A model generated the notes under the pieces. It saw only the letters and a program-made list of their open reading frames with translations. It had not been told where the DNA came from and ran no database searches. Positions 33,555 to 45,939 of a stretch of DNA of 64,000 nucleotides are shown one piece after another. Positions within the stretch are counted from its first letter, which is position 1, and each line of letters begins with the position of its first letter. Source of the stretch: Azospirillum oryzae (GTDB lineage: Bacteria > Pseudomonadota > Alphaproteobacteria > Azospirillales > Azospirillaceae); the NCBI RefSeq assembly GCF_900177515.1, contig NZ_FXAK01000002.1:724001-788000 (forward strand). Reading direction: 5' to 3'. The translations under genes were made by a program, and so were the position numbers.

Positions 33555-34835
33555 CTACCAGGGCACCGCGTCGTCGTCATGCGATGGCGGCGGGTGCCTC
33601 GGCGGGCTGATGGTCAGGGTCGGCCGGGGCTGGACCGGCTGATGGACGAACGAGGATTCGGGAGTAGCCGTCGTAAACGATGATGTCGCCAGCGCGGCGC
33701 GGGCTGCCGTTACGGCCGCGTCCAGATCGTAACGGCGGGCAAGTTCTTGCCATGAGCCGCGCCACCCACGCACAACAGCGACGGGCCGAAGCTCGTCGCC
33801 GATCCAGGCCGTCCGGAGGGCGAGGACACACGGTCCGGCCGCAGCCCAAGCGGCGTCTCGGCGGCGCTGCGGGCGCGCAGACACGACGGGGCGCAGGGCC
33901 ACCCGACCATCTTCGTCGGCGTGGGGACGAACTCCGTTGAGCCGGAGTTCGGCTGCGAACCGGCGGAGTGGCCCGAGAGGCTGCCAACGGTGCAGCGGGG
34001 AAGGCCGGTAGACCTGCCGAACATACTCCGCGAGGTGATCGTCATCGAACGCCTCGACGTAGCGCTCCGTCGACTCCCGGAGGTAGGCCGCCAACGCTGC
34101 GGCGCTCCCCTCCGTCTCCGTTGGCGCCGGATCCTGCATGGCCTCGCGCTCTTCATCATCCGAGATCCAGGCGGACCAGCCCGCACGCACGAAATACCGG
34201 ATGAGACGGGCGGTGACCTCGGACACGTCGTCGCCGTCGATCTGGACGGCGACATGAAAATGCAGGTCGATAGTCGATCCGCGTTCAGTCGGCCGATGGT
34301 GCGTCGCGCGGGCGAGCGGGATCACCCCAGGCCACCGCGCAACATACTCGAGAGCACGAGCGACGCGGCGGCCGTGGTCAAGGTGAGCCTCGCGCAGGCT
34401 GTTCACCGGGACCGGACCACCCAGCGGTCGAAGGCGGAGTTGCATCACCCGCCGGGGCCGGTGCTCCACGACGTAGGCGGCGAGCAGACCGTGGGCCTCC
34501 GCCTGCTCCTTGGCTACATGGGACCGAAACACGCACCAACGCGGGAGCTCGTCACGGGTCGCGACATGCTCGCCCTGCGTCGCGAGATCAACCAGCATGA
34601 CCGGCGGCCGGTTCATGGTCGCGAGGCCATGGGCCTGAAGACGGCGCCGCGTTTCCCGGTCACGCTCGCGCGTCTCCTGCGCCTGCGCCGTCTGTGCGGA
34701 CGAACGACGGCGCCCTGCCCCCAGGAAGTCGAGAGGGCTGACGGAAGGGATTTGCGAGTAACAGGCAAATTTGTTGACAGACTGGCCCGAGTGATCCCGG
34801 CGGCTGCTGATTGGCAGGTTCCGCCGGGCGGGCAA
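33555..34835 (-). CDS. Putative HUH-type Rep-like protein
   Basis: A protein of up to 426 residues. The central segment IDLHFHVAVQIDG fits the hydrophobic-His-hydrophobic-His motif of HUH endonucleases, and a Tyr-containing helix (YVEAFDDDHLAEYVRQVYR) follows at a plausible distance. The flanks are Arg/Pro-rich. It could be a rolling-circle replication initiator or a second relaxase-like nicking enzyme of the mobilizable element. The true start is uncertain: an internal ATG at 34616 is possible. Overall family similarity is weak, so the call depends on one motif plus context. Confidence 0.55.
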   Translation of the reverse strand: MPARRNLPISSRRDHSGQSVNKFACYSQIPSVSPLDFLGAGRRRSSAQTAQAQETRERDRETRRRLQAHGLATMNRPPVMLVDLATQGEHVATRDELPRWCVFRSHVAKEQAEAHGLLAAYVVEHRPRRVMQLRLRPLGGPVPVNSLREAHLDHGRRVARALEYVARWPGVIPLARATHHRPTERGSTIDLHFHVAVQIDGDDVSEVTARLIRYFVRAGWSAWISDDEEREAMQDPAPTETEGSAAALAAYLRESTERYVEAFDDDHLAEYVRQVYRPSPLHRWQPLGPLRRFAAELRLNGVRPHADEDGRVALRPVVSARPQRRRDAAWAAAGPCVLALRTAWIGDELRPVAVVRGWRGSWQELARRYDLDAAVTAARAALATSSFTTATPESSFVHQPVQPRPTLTISPPRHPPPSHDDDAVPW

Positions 34836-34910
34836 CGCGGGCCTATCCCGTCATGGGACGGCCCTTGAACATTTCGCGTGCGTGCGTCATGATTCTTGGG
34901 CGAATGAATG

Positions 34911-34957
34911 AGAACCGCCCCGGAGGCCCTGCAAGGCCGATGATGGGGCGGTTTTCA
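34911..34957. terminator. Probable terminator
   Basis: AACCGCCCC (34913-34921) pairs with GGGGCGGTT (34945-34953), followed by TTC. It lies in the 390-bp gap between the HUH gene and the right attachment repeat; nothing else is evident in that gap. Confidence 0.55.
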
Positions 34958-35227
34958 TTGTGCGCATGCCGAGTCTGGTCCCGTCAAGCGCAGCCGCGAC
35001 GCGGTCCTCGGCAGTCACTCGGCGGGCGCCGCCTGATCCTCCGCTTCCCGATCGTGTTGGCCACGGCTCCCGTGCGGGAGGCCGTGACCGCGCCGTTCAT
35101 GGCGTCCTCACCCGGCGAGCGACGGGGTCTTGACTGGTCCACCGCCTTGGTCCACAAACTTGCCCCAGGCGGCGGTTGTCAACTTTCAAGCTGTTGATTT
35201 AGTTGGGGTGCCTCGGGCGGGTACCGT

Positions 35228-35247
35228 ATCCTAGTCCCCCAACCAAC
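35228..35247. repeat. Right attachment repeat (tRNA-Gln 3' end copy)
   Basis: ATCCTAGTCCCCCAACCAAC is an exact copy of 25168-25187, the end of the tRNA-Gln fragment including the CCA. Sequence outside the 20 bp differs on both sides. Integrase C begins 128 bp further on, in the same orientation as integrase B relative to its repeat. Confidence 0.75.
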
Positions 35248-35374
35248 CTTTCCAAACGGCCAGCACTTTCAGGAACTTACGGGCAGCGCGCACCCCGCAA
35301 CGCCGGGCGTGTGCGAAACTGACTCGCAATGCTGTCGCACATCGCGCACCCCGGCCGACCTGGAGTGACCGAGC

Positions 35375-35962
35375 GTGGCGAAGCTGGCCCACCTCTCTCT
35401 GCGTTCCAGAATCTGGTATTGGCGGCGACGCTGCCCGCGCGCTCTTCCCTGCGGTGATCATCGGACGACATACGAGATGTCGCTCAGGACGGGCGACCGA
35501 CGCACGGCCATTCGACGGGCTCTTGCGCTCGATCTCGCGTTGGAAGAGGTCATGCTTATGGAAGCGCCGCCGTCTGCTCTCACCGTCCGCACGCTGCTGG
35601 TCAACCTGCGCAACGAGCTGGTGCTTGAGGGCGAGATGGAGCGCGCGTCGCGCCCGACGGCACCCAGCGCCGCATTGGGAGCGCTCCCGGCGGCACTGGT
35701 GGCAGGCGCGGGTGACACTTCCCTTTCCGAGTTGATGGCCGCCAGTGAGTTGCCTCATGTACCGGACGAGGATCTCGTCGAGGATCATCCTCTCGGTCGG
35801 CACTCTCCCATCGACGCACAAGCGAACTGCGTAGCCTTCGCATCGCGCAGCACTCCTCCGGCTGATCTCGCCACCCCGGCCCTGCGCGCTGTCTACTTCA
35901 AAGGATTGTCCCGTTACATGGCCCGGGCGGCCCAGCGGAACGACCTCGACTTGGAGGGCCTA
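35375..35962 (+). pseudogene. Tyrosine integrase C, 5' part (interrupted)
   Basis: About 196 residues beginning MAKLAHLSLRSRIWYWRRRC, the same DUF6538-like opening as integrase B, up to NDLDLEGL. The frame then enters an IS5-family element (inverted repeat GCCTAACAAAAC). The rest of the gene resumes at 40012, 4 kb later. The 5' part alone lacks the catalytic domain. Confidence 0.82.
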
Positions 35963-35993
35963 ACAAAACGGGATTTGGGCTGTTGGGAGGGGC

Positions 35994-36326
35994 ATGGCTG
36001 GACCTCTCGTCTCCGACGCCCTGTGGGCGCTGATTGAACCGCTGCTCCCTCCGGAGCCGCCCAAGCCGAAGGGCGGGCGACCCCGGCTGGACAACCGCGC
36101 GGCGCTGACCGGCATCCTGTTTGTACTGCGCTCCGGCATTCCCTGGGAATTGCTGCCGGTGGAGATGGGCTGCGGCTCAGGCATGACATGCTGGCGCCGG
36201 CTGCACGAATGGCACCAAGCCGGTGTCTGGGAACGCCTGCACCGTGTCCTCTTGGATCGGCTGGGCTATGCCAACGCCATCAACTGGGAGCGAGCCGCCG
36301 TGGACAGCGCCGCGGTCCCGGCAAAA
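35994..36326 (+). pseudogene. IS5-family transposase, part 1 of 3
   Basis: This starts [20 protein letters not shown] and runs through [40 protein letters not shown] and the first catalytic Asp in [11 protein letters not shown]. The match ends where IS110 copy 1 begins. It continues at 37623 with GGEATGPNP, so the original junction was V-P-A-K-K-G-G-E. Confidence 0.86.
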
Positions 36327-36490
36327 AGCAACCGTGTCGCCAAATGGCGGGACATGAACCGGCCGTGCTCCGGGTCAAGGCTCACGCTGGCGCGTGCCCG
36401 CCCTTCGGGCGGCGGTGGCCTTGACCCGTCCGCGCGTCCGGTTCCTTTGGCTTGGCATACGGTCGGCGCCGGGCGCCGACCATCGGCAGC

Positions 36491-39761
<3,271 letters not shown>

Positions 39762-39870
39762 CGAAGAGTTGGGACACGCCGGCTTCCCGTAGCCTACCCC
39801 GTGCGCGCGGCCAGCTCAGCTGAAGCCGCTCCGTGCGCGTCAGGCAAAACTTGTCATTTGTGATTAGACC

Positions 39871-40011
39871 ATTGAGCGTACCTTGGCCTGGTTTGCCCGC
39901 TTCCGCCGCCTCGCCGTCCGATACGAGCGGCGCGCCGACATCTTCACCGCCTTCCACCAAATCGCCGCCAGCCTCATCTGCTGGCGCTTCGTCCAGAGAT
40001 GGTTCTGTTAG
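39871..40011 (+). pseudogene. IS5-family transposase, part 3 of 3
   Basis: This encodes the C-terminal RTLAWFARFRRLAVRYERR and ADIFTAFHQIAASLICWRF followed by a stop at 40009-40011. It completes the WVVE sequence ending at 37959. The right inverted repeat of the IS overlaps the stop. Confidence 0.86.
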
Positions 40012-41319
40012 GCGCTCTTGGCCGATGGTGTCGTGGAACGCCTGCTTGCCGAGCACGCCCCTGGCGCGCTGGTTGACGACGCCGTGAAGAGGCTGCTTCG
40101 GCGGTGTGCGCTGCGCACCTTGTCCGAAGTGCATGCAATCAACGCCTGCCACGAACGCGGCGAATACCAACTCTCTCCCTGTGCCGATCCAGCCTTGGAC
40201 ATTCCGCTGGGACCGGTTCCCAATTTCCCTTCCCCGACGCCGAGCGTTCAGGCGCCTGAGGTGAGCGCGCGCCCCGAAAAGCCGGTCAAGTTGCTGTCGG
40301 AGGCCTACGCCGATTATGAGCGATTTATGATGTCCGGCCTTGCCGAAGGAGGCCGTTGGAGGAACCAGACGCAGCGCCAGAACGCGATGACGATACGTCT
40401 GTTTACGGAGCTTGTCGGAGACCGTCCCATTCACACCTACAAAAAAGGCGACGCGAAGTCGTTCAAAGCTGCGTTGCAGCTTCTTCCGGCCATGCATGGC
40501 CGTTCACCACAATGGCGCATGTCCACGTCCGAAGCGGTGGAACGCGTGAAAGCCCTTATGGCTGCTGGACAGGCTCTGCCCAACTGTTTGAGTGTAAAGA
40601 CAATCAAACGACATATGTCGGCACTCTCTGGTCTTTACGCTTGGCTTGACGAGAATGCCGACGAGTACGGCTTCGAAGGAGATAATCCCGTCCAGGGGCA
40701 CACTTACGGCAAGTCGAAGACCAAGCGCGGCATGTGGGATAGCAGCGATCTGCAGGAACTGTTCGCGACGCCGATCTGGACCGGCTGCGATCCGTCGCGG
40801 CGCGCCAAACCAGGGGCAGCGATCATTTTCAGCGCCTACTACTGGTTCCCACTGATCGCCACCTACCACGGCCTGCGCCAAGAGGAAATCGCTCAACTCC
40901 GCGCTGTCGACATCCAGCAAGAGGACGGCGTTTGGATCATGAATATTCATGATGAGAGAGACAACAAGGTCAAGAACGAGGCGGCAGAACGCCACGTGCC
41001 AATCCATAAGAAGCTGATTGATTTGGGATTTCTGGAATACGTCGCCGCCTTTCGCGCCAAGAGCGACGATCATCTTTGGCCCACTTTGAAGCGGAGCGGC
41101 CCTGATGGAAAGTACGCCCACTACTATACGCAACGCTTCACATCCTACTGCCGCCAGACGAAAATGTACGACCCGACGCGTCCGTTTCATGCCATGCGCG
41201 CCTCCTTCCGGACGTTCCTTGAGGAAACGGAAGCGAAGTCAGCCCATATCTCAAAGCTGATCGGCCACAGCCTGAACGGGACGCTTAGGCGCGAGGTCGT
41301 GTCCCATTGGGTGGTGTAG
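40012..41319 (+). pseudogene. Tyrosine integrase C, 3' part
   Basis: The remaining roughly 435 residues of integrase C include core-binding (MTIRLFTELVGDRPIHTYKK) and catalytic domains with YHGLRQEEIAQL (Arg), FHAMRASFRTF (HxxR-like region) and LIGHSLNGT. The expected final Tyr segment is missing: the frame ends REVVSHWVV, where other IS sequence begins. Thus it is split at its 5' side and truncated at its 3' side. The exact join at the IS5 insertion may also be off by one base. Confidence 0.85.
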
Positions 41320-41482
41320 CAACCGTGTTCAGCGAGGAAAGTTCGTGAACCGGGCGTGCTCCGCGTCAAGGCTCGCGCTGGCGCGCGCCCGCCCTTTGGG
41401 CGGCGGCGGCCTTGACCCGTCCGCGCTCCCGGTTCGTTTGGTTTGGCATGCGGTCGGCGACGAGCGCCGACCTTCGGCACTC

Positions 41483-42610
<1,128 letters not shown>

Positions 42611-42613
42611 GAG

Positions 42614-42678
42614 CTGTGGGGAACCGGCCCGCCGTAGCGCCCTTTCCTGGCTGGGGTAGGCGGGCCGGTTATCCACAG
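42614..42678. repeat. Long imperfect hairpin before IS256
   Basis: AACCGGCCCGCC (42622-42633) pairs perfectly with GGCGGGCCGGTT (42659-42670), and the outer CTGTGG/CCACAG extends it beyond a 2-bp mismatch. It lies directly between the IS110 end and the IS256 leader. Confidence 0.7.
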
Positions 42679-42738
42679 CGGGCGGTCATCGTGGTTCTTC
42701 GGTAAAGTCTGGTCACCACAACACAACCTTGAACGGGA

Positions 42739-43785
42739 ATGACCACGATGACCGATGAGATGATGGCGCTTCGCGCGATGCTTGAAAAGGGCGCGGATGC
42801 CGATGTTCTGCGGGAGATGATCGGCTTTGCCGCTGAGCGCTTGATGGAACTGGAGGTGCAGGGCCTGACCGGCGCCGGACATGGCGAACGCTCGGCCGAG
42901 CGGCTGTTCCAGCGCAACGGCGATCGGGATCGCGACTGGGAAACCCGGGCCGGCACCGTCGAGCTGCGCATTCCCAAGCTGCGCAAAGGTTCCTACTTCC
43001 CCGGCTTTCTGGAGCCGCGGCGGATGGCCGAGAAGGCGCTCACCGCGGTGATCCAGGAGGCCTGCATCCAGGGCATCTCGACCCGCTCGGTGGACGATCT
43101 GGTCCAGGCCATGGGGATGTCGGGTATCTCCAAGAGCCAGGTCAGCCGGCTGTGCGAGGAGATGGGCATGGACATCGGCCCGTCGGAGGCCGAGACCTTC
43201 TGGATCGAGTTCCTGCGTAAGCTGAAACGCCGGGGGCTGAATGGCGTCAAGCTGGTGATCTCCGACGCCTATGGCGGCATCAAGGCCGCCGTCACCCGTG
43301 TTTTCCAGGCGACGTGGCAACGCTGCCGGGTGCATTTCTCCGGGACCGCGCTTGCCCATGCCGGCAAGAGCGGCCGGCGCGTCGTCGCCGCCTTCATCGC
43401 CACTGCTTTCGCGCAGGATGATGCGGCATCTGCACGCACACAGTGGCGGCAAATGGCCGATCAAGTCCGGGCCAAGCTGCCGAAGCTGGCCGCCCTGATG
43501 GACGAGGCGGAAGAAGACGTTCTGGCTTACATGACCTTTGCCAAGGAGCATCGGGCCAAGCTCCACTCGACCAACCCGATTGAACGACTCAACGGCGAGA
43601 TCAAGCGGCGCACCGAGGTCGTGGGTATATTTCCCAACGAGGAAGCGATTACACGCCTCATTGGTGCCATCCTCTTGGAACAGAACGACGAATGGGCTGT
43701 CCAGAGGGCACGCTATATGACGCTGGAAACCATCGCACCTCTCGGCGATGATCCCCTCGTCAGCCTGCCCGCCGTGGCCGCCTGA
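42739..43785 (+). pseudogene. IS256-family transposase with internal deletion
   Basis: 348 residues instead of about 400. The N-terminal half ([40 protein letters not shown]) runs directly from [10 protein letters not shown] into [10 protein letters not shown]. The usual intervening segment of about 50 residues with the first catalytic Asp (W-x-DATY) is missing in frame. The second Asp ([10 protein letters not shown]) and the Glu region ([20 protein letters not shown]) remain. It should be catalytically dead despite an uninterrupted frame. Confidence 0.85.
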
Positions 43786-43813
43786 CAATCCCGGCCAGAC
43801 CAGCCGGAGACCA

Positions 43814-43901
43814 TGTAGTCGCCGCCACGCCCAGTACCGCGCCCTTCCTTGTGGAAGAGGGCGATCCTGTCCTCGTCGAACGCATAACGGCGGCGAGCCA
43901 T
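43814..43901 (-). pseudogene. tnsA: tnsA 5' fragment (Tn7-like transposon endonuclease subunit)
   Basis: The minus-strand frame starts MARRRYAFDEDRIALFHKEG and continues RGTGRGGDY before it runs into IS256 sequence. This matches the typical N-terminus of Tn7-type TnsA proteins (…KIARFxKEGRGxGxGxxYxPW). GGAGG precedes the ATG. It points away from glmS, as tnsA does in Tn7. The remaining roughly 230 residues are not in the window. Confidence 0.65.
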
Positions 43902-43970
43902 GGCACCTCCGGGGTACGGCTACCTCTTTCGATGGTGCGCCGAATCCCCAGACGGTGCAAGGTCATTCAG

Positions 43971-44035
43971 GATGACACTTTGTTCTCAAGTATGACGGTT
44001 TATTCTTCAGTATGAGACATTATTCTCCGTGAACA
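43971..44035. repeat. Tn7-like right end: three phased 20-bp TnsB-type repeats
   Basis: GATGACACTTTGTTCTCAAG (43971), TATGACGGTTTATTCTTCAG (43991) and TATGAGACATTATTCTCCGT (44011) are tandem 20-bp repeats in exact register, followed by GAACA ending at 44035. The terminal ACA matches Tn7-type ends (TGT...ACA), and 25 bp separate it from the glmS stop. TnsB binding is inferred from layout. Confidence 0.75.
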
Positions 44036-44060
44036 ACCGGCATTGCGAACGGCTGTCCCT

Positions 44061-45887
44061 TTACTCCACCGTCACGCTCTTCGCCAAATTCCGCGGCTGG
44101 TCAACGTCGGTCCCCTTCAGCACCGCGGTGTGATAGGCCAGCAGCTGCACCGGGATGGCGTACAGCAGCGGCGCCACCAGCGGGTCGCAGGCCGGCAGTT
44201 CGACCGACCAGCGGACCTTGTCCTTCAGCTTGTCGATGCCCTTGCGGTCGGCCAGCAGCAGCACCTTGCCGGAGCGGGCGCAGACCTCCTGCACGTTCGA
44301 CACCACCTTCTCGAACAGGGCGTCGGACGGCACCAGCACGATCACCGGGACATTGTCGTCGATCAGCGCGATGGGGCCGTGCTTCAGTTCGCCGGCAGCG
44401 TAGCCTTCGGCGTGGATGTAGCTGATCTCCTTCAGCTTCAGCGCGCCTTCCAGGGCCAGCGGGTACATGGCGCCGCGGCCGAGATAGAGCACGTCGCGCG
44501 CCTCCGACACCTCCTGCGCCAGCTCCTTCAGCCGCTCGTCATGGGCCAGCACGTCGGCGGCGCGGGCGGGGACTTCGCGCAGGGCGTGGGCGATCTGCTG
44601 CATCCGCTCCTGGTCGATGGCGCCGCGGGCGCGGCCGACGGTGACGGCAAGGCAGGCCAGCGTGGTCAGCTGGGTGGTGAAGGCCTTGGTCGAGGCGACG
44701 CCGATCTCCGGACCCGCCATGGTGTAGAGAACGGCGTCGGATTCGCGCGCGATGGTGCTTTCCGGCGCATTGACGATCGACAGGATCTTCTGGCCCTGGC
44801 GCTTGCAGTACCGCAGCGCCTCCAGCGTATCCAGCGTCTCGCCCGACTGCGAGATGAACAGCGCGATGCCGCCCGGCGGCAGCGGCGCCTCGCGATAGCG
44901 GAACTCCGAGGCGATGTCGACCTCGACCGGGATGCGGGCCAGCGTCTCGAACCAGTATTTGGCGACGAAGCCGGCGTAATAGGCGGTGCCGCAGGCGACG
45001 ATGGTCAGCTTGGATGCGCCGGCCAGATCGAAGGGGAAGTCCGGCAGCGAGAAGGCGCCGGTTTCCGGGTTGATGTAGGCGTTCAGCGTGTCGCCGATGA
45101 CCTGCGGCTGCTCGTAGATTTCCTTGAGCATGTAGTGCCGGTAGCCGTCCTTGCCGATCAGGGCGCCGGACACCGCCGTGGTCTTCACCGGACGCTCCAC
45201 CACCGCATCCGAAGCGTCGTGGACGATGGCGGCGGTGCGGCTGACCTCGACCCAGTCGCCGTCCTCCAGATAGCAGATGCGGTTGGTCAGCGGCGCCAGG
45301 GCGAAAGCGTCGGAGGCCAGATACATCTCGCCGTCGCCATAGCCGACGGCCAGCGGCGTGCCGTGGCGGGCGCCGATCATCAGCTCATGTTCGCCGGCGA
45401 AGATCAGCACCAGGGCGAAGGCGCCGGTGAAGCGCTTGAAGGCGGCGGCCGACGCCTGGACCGGCGTCATGCCGTGCTGGTCCAGGTAATAGGTGACGAG
45501 GTGGACGATCACCTCGGTGTCGGTGGCGCTTTCGAAGACGTAGCCGTGGCCGGTCAGTTCGTCCTTCAGCTCCTGGTAATTCTCGATGATACCGTTGTGG
45601 ACGACGGCAACGCGCTTGGTGGCGTGCGGGTGGGCGTTGTTCTCCGTCGGGCCGCCATGGGTGGCCCAGCGGGTGTGGCCGATGCCGACGGTGCCGGACA
45701 GCGGCTGGTCGCGCAGCTTCATGTCCAGATTGCTCAGCTTGCCCTCGGCGCGGCGGCGCTCGATGTGGCCGTTCACCAGGGTGGCGACGCCCGCGCTGTC
45801 ATAGCCGCGGTATTCCAGCCGGCGCAGGCCTTCCACCAGCCGGGGGGACGCGTCGTGAATGCCGTTGATGCCGATGATGCCGCACAT
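44061..45887 (-). CDS. glmS: Glutamine--fructose-6-phosphate aminotransferase (isomerizing)
   Basis: A full-length 608-residue GlmS. The N-terminal class II glutaminase has catalytic Cys2 (MCGIIGINGI), and the two SIS domains include SQSGETLDTLEALRYCK and the C-terminal PRNLAKSVTVE. It makes glucosamine-6-phosphate for peptidoglycan and LPS. It follows glmU after 52 bp on the same strand, so the two form an operon. The 3' end of glmS is the recognition site for TnsD-type Tn7 targeting, which explains the transposon end 25 bp downstream. Confidence 0.97.
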   Translation of the reverse strand: MCGIIGINGIHDASPRLVEGLRRLEYRGYDSAGVATLVNGHIERRRAEGKLSNLDMKLRDQPLSGTVGIGHTRWATHGGPTENNAHPHATKRVAVVHNGIIENYQELKDELTGHGYVFESATDTEVIVHLVTYYLDQHGMTPVQASAAAFKRFTGAFALVLIFAGEHELMIGARHGTPLAVGYGDGEMYLASDAFALAPLTNRICYLEDGDWVEVSRTAAIVHDASDAVVERPVKTTAVSGALIGKDGYRHYMLKEIYEQPQVIGDTLNAYINPETGAFSLPDFPFDLAGASKLTIVACGTAYYAGFVAKYWFETLARIPVEVDIASEFRYREAPLPPGGIALFISQSGETLDTLEALRYCKRQGQKILSIVNAPESTIARESDAVLYTMAGPEIGVASTKAFTTQLTTLACLAVTVGRARGAIDQERMQQIAHALREVPARAADVLAHDERLKELAQEVSEARDVLYLGRGAMYPLALEGALKLKEISYIHAEGYAAGELKHGPIALIDDNVPVIVLVPSDALFEKVVSNVQEVCARSGKVLLLADRKGIDKLKDKVRWSVELPACDPLVAPLLYAIPVQLLAYHTAVLKGTDVDQPRNLAKSVTVE

Positions 45888-45939
45888 GGACCTGATGCTC
45901 CTGAAAAGATGCCGACCGGAGAGAAGACCCGAACCGACC

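Larger units (their letters stand above)
25168..35247. mobile_element. Integrative mobilizable element at tRNA-Gln
   Basis: The 20-bp direct repeat ATCCTAGTCCCCCAACCAAC at 25168 and 35228 brackets about 10.1 kb. Inside are an integrase directly next to the left repeat, a relaxase with a MobC-like partner and a candidate oriT, a TcmP/Gp37-68 pair, a resolvase with a res-like site, and an HUH-type protein. No type IV secretion genes are present, so transfer would need a helper element. Confidence 0.72.

Noticed and set aside
43971..44030. Three 20-bp repeats as a CRISPR or iteron origin
   Set aside because: There are no spacers and no rep gene nearby. The exact distance to glmS and the tnsA fragment make a transposon end the better explanation.
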